Below are positions 34,739-46,443 of a stretch of DNA of 64,000 nt, piece by piece (the stretch's first letter is position 1; the number at the start of each line of letters is the position of its first letter). The DNA lies in the NCBI GenBank assembly GCA_017979445.1, contig CM030718.1, forward strand, positions 22,501,021 through 22,565,020, in the 5' to 3' direction. Under the pieces are notes generated by a model. It was not told the DNA's origin and ran no database searches. It saw only the letters and a program-made list of their open reading frames with translations. A program made the position numbers and the translations under genes. The DNA is from Akebia trifoliata (lineage: Eukaryota > Streptophyta > Magnoliopsida > Ranunculales > Lardizabalaceae).

Positions 34739-36241
34739 TTTCTTTTTATAATTCTCTTTAATTCTTTTGATTTTTAGAGAGAGAATCCTTGATTGTAGTG
34801 AAAGCATCAAGAATGTTTTTTTCAATTTCTCTTCTTTAGTTCTATTTGTAGTTCTATTGTGAGATCATCAAAGAGGAACCAAAAGTGCAACATAATTTTC
34901 TTCATCTTTTTCTCTACCACATTTTACTTGTTTACTATTGTTGTAACTTAGTCCTTACGATGATCGGCTAAACACTCCTTAGAGAGATCAAGGATGCCGG
35001 AGCAAGTTCATCTTAACCTTATTTTTCTAATTCTATTATCTTTACTTTAAACTGTGATTTAGTGAAACCTTTTATAATGAAATTATCTAATTTGTATCTC
35101 TAATTCAAACTTTGATAATTATTACTTAGATAAGTTTAAGAATAATCATGCTCTGTGATGAATTGAGATATAAGTCAGGTAATCTTTTATAAGTTCAAGA
35201 TTCACATAAATATTATTTTGTTACAATCAATTTTTAATCGATTTATCTTCCGATCCACAAGCAATGACTTGTTACGTGGATCGAGCTAAAATTAGAATTA
35301 TTTAGCAATAAGGATGACTTGTAAGGGTTGATTTGAACTCTCTAAGCCCTTTTACATAGTTTTCAATTTCTAATTTCTTGCTTCAATTTTAGTTTATTTC
35401 TTAGTTTCAATTTTCTATTCTATTTTAAAGAATCTGTTTTCAAATCCTGTTTTGATTTTCAATTCGGATGAACATTTGAATCATGATTGTCCCTGTGGAA
35501 TGAATCCTACTTACCCAATTTTTATTCTCATTATTTGTTCAATCTTACATTTCTACAATCTATAAAAATTACACAATCAATCTACATTGTGGGCCAAGCA
35601 AAGCACGTATCCTTATCTTAAGGTGTTACGAAAATGGATTCCATAATTCACATTTTGGTAACAAAAATAAATAGTTAGCCAGAATAGTAAATAACTCATT
35701 TTTAGCTCATGAAATGGTAATTCACTCAAAAGAATTAAGGAAAATAATAAACTTATTATGATACCCAACATTCAATATATAGAATAAATCAATGAGAATA
35801 TGAAGAAGAAAGTCTTGGTTAATTGTAAAATCTTGTAAAAATCGCTTCGCATTAAGTATCATATCATCATTCGCGTTGCATCTACATATAACTTATTTTT
35901 CGTAACATGTTTTCTACGTAGAACCACATCTAATGAAAAATATATAGAAAGATCTTCAAAAAAGGAAATTTAATATTAAAAAGAAAATACATTGAAAGTT
36001 CAGCAAAAAAGGGAAATTTAATGAAAAATGCATGGAAAGTTTGAATAAAGGAAATTTAATGCAAAATATATAGAAAGTTTAAATAAAAATGAAATTTTAA
36101 ATTGATGACACTTGCTTGATGCAATATATGCAACAAATAAATCAAACAAATTATTAAGAGAAAAATTATGATTAAATGTAAAAAAAAAATTTAATTTTTT
36201 TTTGAAATTACTATACATCATATCTTTGTCACATTTAAATA
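34739..36241. other. Unassigned AT-rich sequence
   Basis: No gene is seen. The first part (about 34,760-35,640) has a style of retroelement leader or LTR (for example ACTCCTTAGAGAGATCAAGG, GATCGAGCTAAAATTAG), but no protein motif supports this. At about 35,940-36,090 a short phrase, GGAAATTTAATGAAAAAT with TATATAGAAAG variants, is repeated three or four times. Confidence 0.4.
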
Positions 36242-36250
36242 TAATTAATA

Positions 36251-36417
36251 GGAAAATGCTGAACTGACTTCCTTCGACATTGCCCTCAACACTACGCTGA
36301 CGTGGTAGTGTGCAGAGAACCATAAATTGTTTCCTTGTATCTCAAGGAAAAAATCTATGGTTCTCAACACATTTTCATGCCAATGCAATGTTGAAGGAAG
36401 TCAATTTAGAACGTATC
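36251..36417. mobile_element. Mutator-type MITE, 167 bp
   Basis: A hairpin element with left arm TGACTTCCTTCGACATTG and right arm CAATGTTGAAGGAAGTCAA, and an inner pair AGAGAACCATAAATTG / TCTATGGTTCTC. It is flanked by TAATTAATA at 36,242-36,250 and 36,418-36,426, a perfect 9-bp duplication. Nine bases is the Mutator (MULE) signature. Non-coding. Confidence 0.75.
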
Positions 36418-36535
36418 TAATTAATATTATCCAATAATGAGCACTTAAATGTATTTTGATTTATATCATCGTATAATAAGCCCTATTTTGCCCCTCCACA
36501 TAAAGTGGCTACTTACTTGCTATCATGTGACAGGG

Positions 36536-36644
36536 TAAGATCAGTCTGTAGGGATATGTTGATTCTGACATGGCAGAAGACCTAAATGGTAGAAATAACA
36601 CTACATATTATATATTTCCATTGGGTAGCGCAGTAGTGAGTTGA
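36536..36644 (+). pseudogene. Copia RNase H fragment, left of the gypsy LTR insertion
   Basis: The frame reads GYVDSDMAEDLNGRNNTTYY, the copia RNase H start with its first aspartate, and stops after GSAVVS, where a gypsy solo LTR begins. The next residues continue at 41,145 (WVSRLQKIITLL). The two pieces are one disrupted domain. Confidence 0.8.
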
Positions 36645-39600
36645 TGTCACGCTCCCGATTTAGGATCTAGAATTTTTTCAAATCTCGAGAATGGAGCAAA
36701 AAAAAAAGTATTTTTTCCAAATAATTTTAACAGAGTTTTCCCTAAAAATTGAATTTATAAAAAAAATTTCACCTATAGAGACATATCCATATAATCAAAA
36801 TTCATATTTCCAACTGCATTCCAACCACCATATCATAACAAATATCTATCATTCAAAAAAAAATATAACTATAATTACAATGCAAATGTGTACATACATC
36901 AACTACTCATCTCATATGGATCGACAGTTCTACATGTCATAAACATAAACTCTCACACTCTGAACATATACATAGAAGAAGACATAACACACATAGTGTT
37001 AATATATACAAAGAAATCCAAATCTATACAAAATAGTTTTATTAAACTCCAATCTCAGCTCACCTAGAACAGAAAATAGTGTACATCATCCTGATCGTGC
37101 GATTTCTATATATTATGTTCCTCATTTGGAACAAGCATATCAGAAATTGAGACATTTGTAATATTTTGTTAGTAGGGTGAGTAATAGGGAAGTTACTCAA
37201 TAGTAAATTCATATGTAAAATTAATAGTCCTAACATAAATAGATAAATAAGCTAATCTATTACAAATAATGCACATTTTTAAATAAGTAAACAAAAATGA
37301 ATAACACTCGAAATAGACTAATTTTAATAAAATAATAACGAAATATCTTCATCTCATAATAAAATAAAATAAAAATAAAAATTTTATAAGAATATTAATC
37401 CTAGTGGTGTACTTAATAAGAATGATGAGGTATATGACCGATATAAAAATATTGATTTATATATCAATGAATACTTAACTAGTATGAAACTCATTGTTAA
37501 TTCATGATTTTATGGTTAGTTTGACAATTTACCTTAATTGGTTGATCATATTTTTCGGCTTACGTTAACCGTTAATTTCTAACAGAGATCAATCATTTAA
37601 CTATTATAAACTGTAAATAATCATTTGACAAGCCAGCTTCATCGTACCTCTATGGTATACATGTGTCCTTAATTAATCTAGTCATCTACAAACCATCTTA
37701 CATTACAATTTCTTATTTTCCAATAAAGATAAGATAGGAATTTTCTGAATAGTATGTACAAGGATATTTTCAAGTGGTATCCCATACTACTAAAGAGAAT
37801 ATCAAACCCATATTACTCTAAATTAATTGATTATTTTCGAAAAGATCCACTGGTTAATCTTATATGCATTTATTATCTATTTATTGGATAATAAAAATAA
37901 TAATCATACTTTTGAAAATTCATTTGAAATAAATTAAAATAAATTTGCAAGTGTGATGACATTTTCAAGTATTCTAGAATTATAAACACGCAACAACATC
38001 TTGAAAGTAGTAAATATGCAGGTACACCGTTCTACGGTTACCATCTTAATTGCATCTCATACTCCATTACACACTTCTCAAAAGTACTCTAAATCTAGAA
38101 ATTCTTCAACACAAGCACATACAACCAAGAATCCCATTATCAATTCTAACCAAACGAAAATCTCATTCTCGATTCTAAACAATCGAGATTTTCATTCTCG
38201 ATTTCAAATTTAAACTTAAATATTTTCTTTTTTCAATAAATTATCACCTAATGAAAATACACTTTCAAAATAAAGTGTCTTAATAGTTTTTAAAATGAAC
38301 ACTCTATGAAAATTATTATGAAAATTAATCTGTTTCAAATTGATTTTCTGGTTACACTCACCCCAATTAATTTATTTTTATTTCATAATATTAAAATATT
38401 AGAGAAAATATATAAAATAAATTATTCTAAAATTTGATGCATGGATTTTGAATTTAAATCATAATAAATTTAAAATTAACTATCAAAATTGAAATAAAAT
38501 ATATTTCATTGAAAACTATACTACAAATTTGAAATTATGAGTTTCTTACCTTCGTAGCTAATTTTTACGCGTCCGTACGACATTAAATGATTTTTCTAGC
38601 TAATTTTATAGGTGATTCGATAAAATATTATGATGACTAAGTAGATCTCGATGTCGTGGATATTTTTTCTTCAACGTCAGATTTTAATTCACGTCCGAAA
38701 CACTTTTAAATCTCAATCGAAGGTAACGTACACGAACCCACTATCAAAATTGACTTGTCTCTGATTTATGTTTCTCTCTCGTGGAAAGGAATGAATATCA
38801 AGTTACATTATAGTATATAATAATATAATATAACATATTATATTATATTATAATTGTAGACACCCCATTTTTGCATTCGCCTGATTAATCAACTCGTTAA
38901 CCCGATCGCAATGGTTCCCAATGATGGATGTTTATCCCAATGCTTTATTTTGTTATCAGATATGTTTCAGAAATTCGGATGAGGTATCTCGAATTGACAA
39001 AACTGTAGAAATCACGCTACGCTAGGAAAATATAATCCCAAAAGCTTAGAAATAATCATTTTTCAAATAAAAAGAAGCTTTACAATAAAAATCACTAAAA
39101 AATGATCAAATTACCAAAATATCCCTATTCTTAAAACATCCCTAGAGCCTACGTTACGCTTAGAAAAACCCATTCAAACACATAAAAAAATAAATCAAAA
39201 TCAAATAAATCATTTCGCAAATTTTCATAGAATTCGACAAAATTACGAAAATACCCCTCATAAAGTTCACGACCATTCCACACAAAAAATTTCATAAATG
39301 ACACAAACCAATATTTCCATTGAATTTCTTATGAAAAATCGATTCTAAAACATCCTAGAACATCAAAAATCGATTTGAAACACAAAAAGTCCTCTCCGAG
39401 GGTAAAACGGTAATTTTACAATTTTTATAATTAAAATTTTTAAAATTAATAAATAAAATATTAAATAATTAAAGTGAAACATTAATAAAATTAATTTAAA
39501 ATTTTGAACCAAAAAAATTGATCAATTACGCTCTCAGGCAAAATTGTTGATGGTTGCCAAGATATTTATTCAAGGACCCCTCTATTTGGGTGTTCAAAAA

Positions 39601-41144
39601 ATTAAATATATAATAGAGGGGGGGTTCTCCAAAAAATTAAAGTCAATAAAGTAAGACTAAAGTCAAGATATTAAAGTCAATTAAGTAAGATTAAAGTCAA
39701 TCAAGTAAGACTAAAGTCAAGATATTAAAGTCAATCAAGTAAGACCAAAGTCAAAATCCTAATAGAGTTCTAATTAAATAATAATTCTATTTAACAATCC
39801 TAATTAAATAATAAATAGAATTCTAACTAAAATATAACTCTACCTAAAACAATTCTAACTAAAATATAACTCTAACTAAAAGAATTATAATTAAACACTA
39901 ATTCTATCTAAATAAACACTTAAAAAAATCTATAAATAGGGATCCCCACACCCTATTTTCGTATATAAAAAAAAATCCTAAGAAAAGTAGGTCAAAAAGC
40001 TTCCCTAGCCTCCCATAAATCCTAATTTTGAAGTCCCAACTCCTTACCTAACACCCATACTTCTATTTTAGCTTAAAAAACACCTAAAAACCCTTTAAAA
40101 ACACCTTGAAATTCATAAACAAATCCGAAGAATCCAGATCTAAGGAAGAGATACCTCGCCTCGGAGATCAGAAGTCAGATCCGGAGACAGAACAAAGCGA
40201 TGAATACTATACAAGGAGTTACTCTGTCAGATCTGAGAGAACGAGAACGTTGTCTTCGGAAAGGTATAAATTTCTTAATTTTTTATATTATTACTTAGGT
40301 CTTTTAGCGATATAGTTTATTTGAGAATTAGTAGAGACCGGCGTTTGCCGGGCGGGGTTGGTGCCCAACACCTTCTTACCCCGTAACGTGATCCTCAGAC
40401 TTAGTATCTTTTGTAGATTAGTTGTTTTATCCGTTTCGATTCAATGTTCGGTTCCTCGATCGTAATAACTAGGTGGTGACTCCCAAATCTTAAAGGTCAA
40501 AAGTGGATCCACGCACCCCGCGGATCGATGGCGTTTTCAATAATATATAAAATGAATACACTTGGGTATCTAAATTGTTAACATATATATAATTTATAAT
40601 ATATTATAATATTATATCATATAATATAATAATATAGTAATATATAATATATAATATAATATTATTTATATTTATATTAATTACACCTTACTCCTTTAAC
40701 ACTTTAATAATTTTAAATCAATCCCTCTTATATACATAATTACATTTAAACCCAATTTTTTTATAATATTTATTTTAATATTTTAATAATAAGTATAATA
40801 ATTAAATAATTTTTTTCATATAGTTTTATTTTCTCCGTCATGTCCATTACATTAGACCAATTCAGATTATGTATCTCGAATTTTTTAAATTCCTCATCGA
40901 TTTTTCTTTAGTGTTCAAAATATCTCTTAAATGTTCTAATTCTTTAATAATAATCATGATAATGTTTCTTGAATTACATATTTTATTTATCAAATTCTCC
41001 TTTTTGCAAATCATTAGTTTATATTGACAATGTTACGATTTATTTTTATTTATTTATTTAGTTTATTTTAAACTTAATTGGAAAGTAGATCAATATAGTT
41101 GACTTAATTCCTCGATATAGGTAATACATTTTTATGGCATTATA
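36645..41144 (-). repeat. Gypsy solo LTR, minus strand, holding solo LTR copy 2
   Basis: It is inserted in copia RNase H. The original target was GTTGG; the flanks now read GTTGA (36,640-36,644) and GCTGG (41,145-41,149), one change on each side. In reverse complement its end (CCTAAATCGGGAGCGTGACA) resembles the 5' LTR end at 6,221 and the solo LTR end at 58,704, and its start (TATAATG) resembles TGTAATG at 9,722. A middle landmark is GGGTGAGTAATAGGGAAGTT at 37,174 against AACTCCCCTATTACTCACG at 5,755. Without copy 2 it is about 2.8 kb. Confidence 0.7.
38855..40539 (-). repeat. Solo LTR copy 2, 1,685 bp (TGAAA...CTACA family, inverted)
   Basis: The plus strand starts TGTAGACACCCCATTTTTGC and ends GGCGTTTTCA. 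ATAAT flanks both sides (38,850-38,854 and 40,540-40,544). The hairpin landmark appears inverted as GGTGCCCAACACC at 40,360-40,372. The open frame at 40,106-40,315 is part of the LTR and is not conserved as protein in the other copies. Confidence 0.85.
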
Positions 41145-41504
41145 GCTGGGTTTCAAGATTACAAAAGATAATTACTCTCTTGACTATAGAAATATAATAT
41201 TTGACAACTATAGAAGTATGCAAGGAAATTATATGACTTCAAGCCCTTTTGAAGGAGTTGGATAAGGTGTCAGATGATTGCAAGTTGCATGGTGATAGTT
41301 AAAATGCAATTCTCCTAGTGAAGAACTCAACATTTAATTCTAGGACGAAGCATATTGACATCAAGTATCACTTTATACGTTTAGTTATGGAGGAGGTGTT
41401 TACTTTTGAAAAGATTTACACACGTGTGAATCCTGCAAATATGTTCACCAAGGTGGTTACTATTGAAAAGCTTAAGATTTGTTCAGCTTCTATTGGTCTT
41501 TAAG
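41145..41504 (+). pseudogene. Copia RNase H C-terminal fragment
   Basis: This continues the domain cut at 36,644. Frames carry KHIDIKYHFIRLVMEE and NPANMFTKVV, the conserved C-terminal end of copia RNase H, closely matching 24,990-25,174. In-frame stops occur near 41,205 and 41,235. A PPT (AAGTGGGAAAA) and an LTR start follow at 41,600-41,611. Confidence 0.8.
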
Positions 41505-41610
41505 CTTAAAAACCAAGGATGATTCACACCAAATTTATAATGGAGGAATTATTTATCATATACAACATGTTTAGTGGGAGATAGTCTTGATTAGTCTCCA
41601 AGTGGGAAAA

Positions 41611-41800
41611 TGTTGTGGTTTGTGGTGTCTCATAGTATTTGTCAACAAGGAGGTACTGTAACACCTTCATGCCAATAGAGCACAACACTGAGCTCACTGG
41701 AGGGTTTGGGGGTGAAGTCCCTGAAAGAAAATTTCCCAAGGGTATTTTCATAATTTTATTAATATTATATAAAACCCTAGTTAAGGTTGTTAAAAATAAA
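41611..41800 (+). repeat. Partial copia LTR
   Basis: It starts TGTTGTGGTTTGTGGTGTC, as do the LTRs at 19,451 and 25,274. It keeps TCAACAAGGAGGTACTGTAA and GGGTATTTTCATAATTTTAT, with about 75 bp of unrelated sequence between them (41,660-41,735). Similarity ends near 41,800. Confidence 0.7.
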
Positions 41801-41880
41801 TCCTTTTTGAGGAAATGGATTTGAGCCAGGTACATTGGGAATGGGGATATATGGATATGTTAGGTGCCTAAAGATGTTTC

Positions 41881-42220
41881 TGTTGTGGTTTGTGGAGCCT
41901 GATAGTACTGGTCAACAAGGAGGTAGTGTAAATCAAGGCACGCCTTAACGTGTATTTTCCTAAGGGTATTTTCATAATTTTACTAATATTATGTAAAACC
42001 CTAGTTTGGTTTCCTGGGGTATTTATATTTCTTGTTTTTGATGAAAGGGTGTAATATGTAACTGTGAGTTTTCTCTTCATATTGGAATTAATGTGATCCA
42101 TAGATGTACCTCAATCTTGAGGGAACCATGCACATAAAATCTGTGTTTCTTTATCTGATTGCATCATGTCCTGTCATTGTTTTTCGATTCATTTTCTTAG
42201 TTCCATTGCACCTATTTTCT
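41881..42220 (+). repeat. Second copia LTR, nearly complete
   Basis: It starts TGTTGTGGTTTGTGGAGCC and runs through CCTCAATCTTGAGGGAACC to about TTGCACCTATTTTCTTA. It is the same family as the element at 19,451-25,562. It sits 80 bp downstream of a partial copy, in the same orientation, and is followed directly by LINE sequence. Confidence 0.75.
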
Positions 42221-42224
42221 TAAG

Positions 42225-43668
42225 AGCTTCTTGGGCTTGGAAATGGATAATCAATGTTAGAGATCTTGCAGCTAAGAATAGAAGATTTATTATGGGGAAT
42301 GGATCAGATACGGCTTTTTGGAAATATCCTTGGTTGGAAGGTGGTTCGCTAATATATCAGTTAATTTTGAAGAAGAATTATCTTCCAAATGGGTAGTGAT
42401 CCGAATGTTAAAATGGCAGATTTAGGAGATGAGTTGGGTTGGAATATCATGGCTAATGAAGGGCTGAGATCTCAACAGGTTTGTAGGTTGATTCAGAACC
42501 AGCACCTTCCCTGGCTGAATGAAAAAGACTCCATTGTTTGGACAACCACAGCCTCAAATGTTTTCGTATAAATCAGCCTGGGGGACTATTCAAAGCAACA
42601 GAGTTGATGTTGATTGGCACAAAATCATTTGGAACAAATTCAGCATCCATGGGCAATCTTTTATAACATGGGTTGCTTTTAGAAGAAGGCTTCAGATGAA
42701 TGAGAACATGAGAAGAGGTTTTACGTCATGTTTTGTGCTGTGAGGATGGTGAAGATCATGATCACATCATGTTAAAATGTGATTTCAACAGCCAAATCAG
42801 GAGAAAAGTACTTAGTAACACACCTAGAAGGTGACTTAAAACCTCTTCTCATGATGTCATTTCAACAGCCATACGGGAAACTCGATTGTGAAAAATATGT
42901 TAAATGTAACATTTTGGTCAACAATCTATACCATATGGCAAGAGAGAAATCAGCTTAATTATTTTGTAGGATAAAAAATCGTCCTTGTTCAGCTTTGTAA
43001 CATGTGATTCAATCAGATTTGCGGGGGATTTTTAATGGAGTTAAGGGCAGATTGATATGAAGGAAATCTTTGAAAAATGGGGCTGTTCTGTTTCGGTGGT
43101 GGTAAAGCAACATCAATCCATTCGTTGGACCCATCCTCAAGAAGGTTTCATCAAGTTAAACAGTGATGGTTCCCTTTCAGTAGCTGGGGGAGTTTTGGCT
43201 TTGTGGGTCACAACTCTCTTGGCCAACTCATGTCTGTAGGGCATAGAAAATTGAAGCATTCGGAGGTTCCTTTCATCGAGCTAGAAGCTATAGAAGAGGG
43301 TTTGAAGGCTGCTATTCAAGCGGGTATTCATCAGTTAAAGGTTTCAGAAGATTCATTTTATGCAACCAACTGTTCAAATCAAACAATAGCACCTTCATGG
43401 ATGCATACGACAATTATTCGGAACATTGAAGAGTTGAAGCAGAAATTTACAAGCATCTCTTTTGAATTTTTGTGGAGAAAATCTAATCAAGCAACAGATT
43501 GGTTAGCAAGAATTGGTGCCTACAGACTTTGTTATGCTAGATATTTCGAATATTCCTCTTGGCACAAATTTTATTAGAGAATTCGTTTTGTACTTTTCTG
43601 CGGCTATAGCCTTTTATTTTAATAAAGAGGGTGAGGCCCTTCATAGCCCCAGCTAACCGATAAAAAAA
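42225..43668 (+). pseudogene. LINE 3' part: zf-RVT and RNase H
   Basis: A 5'-truncated LINE on the plus strand. The frames at 42,225-42,571 cover the region after RT (AWKWIINVRDLAAKNRRFI, and GNGSDTAFWKYPWLEGG). The zf-RVT region at 42,540-42,830 reads YKSAWGTI, then WHKIIWNKFSIHGQSFITWV. RNase H is at 43,057-43,577: FIKLNSDGSLSVAGG with the first aspartate, then VPFIELEAIEEGLK with the glutamate, then RKSNQATDWLARIGA with the last aspartate, split by one frameshift near 43,200. The 3' end has AATAAAGAGGGTGAGGCCC and a short A-run at 43,662-43,668. Confidence 0.8.
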
Positions 43669-43689
43669 CACTTTTTGAATTTCACTACC

Positions 43690-44275
43690 CATGAAGAATA
43701 CGTTCTTGATGAATGATAAAGATTGTCTCATAATAGAATTGGCTTGTATGGGCACTATAATAACTAGTAACTGTACCTTCCTTCATATGAATTGGTAGCC
43801 CCGTCACCCATTATAGCTCTCCTAACCGAACTAGGAAGCACTTTATCTGAATGAAACGAAAAAAATGCCTTCATATGTTGGAGGAATGGGCTGCTAATGT
43901 ATTAGCAATGAAGTTCTCTTCTCTCAAAATATGCTTCACTTTCCATACGACTTTCGCTAGTCTTTCCTTGATTAATAGGAGTTAATTGACCTCCTTCAGA
44001 ATGGTTTTTCGCTTTCCAGCCTTCTACTTTCTTTGGTATCTTCTTAACTGGATCCTCGCACTTCTCTTTAGAAAATTTTCCACAGAACAACGGCACCTCC
44101 AAATAGTTGGAAGGAAGAACAACTTTATAAAAGCGGGGAATTTTATATCATTTGAATTCTTCTCTGGTCAGCCATTAGTTGACATTAAAAATATACTCTT
44201 CTGAAAATTGACTTCAATATAAAAATTCCTTGAGATTCATCAAGGATATTTTTGAGGCCTTTGATTTTAGACATG
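43690..44275 (-). pseudogene. LINE fragment, RT thumb joined to RNase H tail
   Basis: The minus frame 43,902-44,102 reads VPLFCGKFSKEKCEDPVKKI and then VEGWKAKNHSEGG. That is the conserved YLGVPL...VEGWK...LS.AGR segment after the LINE RT core. It is followed directly by a decayed VKHILRE-type RNase H C-terminus and a SSVRRAIMGDGA-like tail near 43,800-43,850. The zf-RVT and most of RNase H between them are deleted. It is tail-to-tail with the previous LINE fragment. Confidence 0.6.
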
Positions 44276-44291
44276 ATTCAACCCGGTAATT

Positions 44292-45493
44292 TAGTATGGG
44301 ATGAAATTGCACTAATGTGTGAAAATAACACGGTACAGATAAGAATAGGCCATTTTCACAGTGTGGGTCTTAAGGTGATTAATTAAGAATGCCAGAAATA
44401 GTGAAAGATTCACAATACAATTTTCCTTGATCAAAAGAAACTTGGACAATACATCTAGAAAATAAAAAATAAAAAAACTCAAACTTCAGTGCAACACCGC
44501 GAGATATCAGTTGGACGAAATCCAGCACAGAACTAAAACAAGCACAATTAAGCTAGAATTACACTAATGAGTGATGTAAACACTAAATTGTAGTAGTGTT
44601 TCCATGCCATCAGTTGTGTTGATCAACGGGGTGAAGAGTTTTCACGGTGGCATATCCGTTTGCATTCTCATACTTCCCAGTCCCACCCACAATGGCAATC
44701 TGGGACTGGGGGCTGCAATGCGATGTGCCCCAAAGAAACTAAGTGTGTCCTCATGTTCATGATCATGATCATCACCATGGAACAACGTCGTGAATGCCAT
44801 TGTTTGACTACTTCCATCTTTCGAGCTTGCCATATAAAACCCCTGCGCCTTACCAAGGATGGAGGCCCTAGCTCATGTCCTTCAGTCAGTTCATCATTGA
44901 TCACAGTGATCGTCCAGGGTGGCTTCAGCTCGAAGTTGGTCCCCCGTTACAAAGGGAAGAGTGTGGACGTTGACTGGGAATTCACCTCCATTGGGTTTGG
45001 TGAATGGAAGTTGACCGTTGACTTCTGAGTCGGATGCAATCCCAGTCACCATTCTAGCTGAAGGGGTTGACCCACCTCGTATGTCATGCATGAAGAAGGT
45101 CAATGAGACTTGTGGGTGCTCAGCATTTGCCACTGTGGCACTGCTAGTTGCTGGACCAGCTGCTGGTCCACATTAGTGACAGGTGTCGTAACAAGATTTG
45201 GCGATGATGCATCATCCTCTTCCAGCATTCATGCTGAGTTGGCACATTTGAGGGTGATGGTTAGCAACAAGAGGTAGATTGTGGCATTAAGAGTTGTAAA
45301 AGTGAGTGAAAGATGTTTGGCCATTTGGTGGTAGTGGGAATGAGAGGGTTGTTTGGGGTGCATATATAGTTGCTTGGGTTGGGGGCGTTAGTTCTCTGAG
45401 ATGGAGCTGATGGGATATGGAGTAGTTGAGTAAATTTTAGTATTTGGCACTGAACCTGATTATGAGGTGATTGGGGTACAATATCCCATATGG
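44292..45493. repeat. Duplicated block containing the dirigent pseudogene
   Basis: This is the partner of 11,288-12,681, in the same orientation. It is about 190 bp shorter, mainly because the Asn-rich coding insert is missing. Flanking similarity on both sides shows that the whole gene with promoter was copied rather than a processed transcript. Confidence 0.8.
44564..45324 (-). pseudogene. Dirigent-like pseudogene (second copy)
   Basis: A decayed paralogue of the gene at 11,544-12,470. It starts with MAKHLSLTFTTLNATIYLLL at 45,324. A TGA replaces the codon after CANSA at the signal peptide end. A 1-base deletion in the DVAPAAGPA segment (about 45,163) shifts the frame. The Gly/Asn-rich insert is absent (GGEFPVN joins HTLPFVTG), and a deletion of about 23 bases removes the QTLMFGK segment (about 44,915). 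Further shifts lie near 44,868 and 44,705. The C-terminal end QFSVYITH and stop at 44,564 are still present. Remaining frames keep LTFFMHDIRGGSTPSARM, so identity is clear. The equivalent TATA box is intact, so transcription remains possible. Confidence 0.88.
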
Positions 45494-45557
45494 GTAGTCA
45501 CTTTTGAAGCAAATTCTAAATGAATTTCTGGTTCTTGATGAAGAAAATGTTATAATT

Positions 45558-45567
45558 TTGATATATA

Positions 45568-45629
<62 letters not shown>
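45558..45629. repeat. (TA)n microsatellite at the left edge of the palindrome cluster
   Basis: About 70 bp of nearly pure TA precede the first palindromic element. Similar tracts separate the elements at 46,011-46,024, 46,407-46,441, 46,829-46,844, 47,190-47,241, 47,595-47,611, 47,967-47,988, 48,343-48,418 and 48,799-48,818. Confidence 0.95.
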
Positions 45630-45631
<2 letters not shown>

Positions 45632-46010
45632 GTCCCGTTCAGCACCCTAAGCTTTACCACACACTTTAACAAACGTGTTTTGTCTTACATGGGTTAGAAG
45701 TTTTGGAATGGGCTGATTTTTTGTGAGGATGATCTCTATGGTGAGGAGATCATCTTCACCAAAAATCAGCTCATTCCAAGACTTCTAACCCCATCAAAAA
45801 TGATTTACAAAAAATGGACGGTCCACGATTTTTCAACTTGTAAACATGGGGCTAAGCATTTCGGAATGGGCTGATTTTTGGGGAGGATGATCTTCTAATC
45901 ATAGAGATCATCCTCACCAAAAATCAGCCCATTCCAAAACTTCTAACCCATATAGGAAAAAAAACGTTTGTTAAAGTGTGTGGTAAAACTTAGGGTGCTG
46001 AACATTTCCC
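45630..46010 (+). mobile_element. Palindromic (TA)n-associated element E1
   Basis: The ends are inverted repeats: GGGTCCCGTTCAGCACCC on the left, and GGGAAATGTTCAGCACCC on the right read in reverse. Inside are two near-perfect hairpins of about 95 bp (stem TTAGAAGTTTTGGAATGGGC continuing TGATTTTTGGTGAGGATGAT, small loop CTCTATGGTGAG). A spacer with GGACGGTCC separates them. The loop of the second hairpin is inverted relative to the first, so the whole element is a palindrome of palindromes. Non-coding. Confidence 0.85.
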
Positions 46011-46024
46011 TATATATATATATA

Positions 46025-46403
46025 GGGAAATGTTCAGCACCCTAAGTTTTACCACACACTTTAACAAACGTTTTTTGTCCTATATGGGTTAGAAGTTTTG
46101 GAATGGGCTGATTTTTGGTGAGGATGATCTCTATGATTAGAAGATCATCCTCCCCAAAAATCAGCCCATTCCGAAATGCTTAGCCCCATGTTTACAAGTT
46201 GAAAAATCGTGGACCGTCCATTTTTTGTAAATCATTTTTGATGGGGTTAGAAGTCTTGGAATGAGCTGATTTTTGGTGAGGATGATCTCCTCACCATAGA
46301 GATCATCCTCACCAAAAATCAGCCCATTCCGAAACTTCTAATCCATGTAGGACAAAATGCGTTTGTTAAAGTGCGTGGTAAAACTTAGGGTGCTGAACGG
46401 GAC

Positions 46404-46406
<3 letters not shown>
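46025..46406 (-). mobile_element. Palindromic element E2, inverted copy of E1
   Basis: It reads as the reverse complement of E1 with few changes. The left end is GGGAAATGTTCAGCACCC and the right end is GTGCTGAACGGGACCC. The spacer is in opposite orientation (CGTGGACCGTCCA). E1, the 14-bp TA tract and E2 together form one palindrome centred at about 46,018. Confidence 0.85.

Positions 46407-46441
<35 letters not shown>

Positions 46442-46443
<2 letters not shown>

Noticed and set aside
40106..40315. Charged open frame of 69 aa in solo LTR copy 2
   Set aside because: The matching regions of copies 1 and 3 do not keep the frame, so it is LTR sequence and not a gene.
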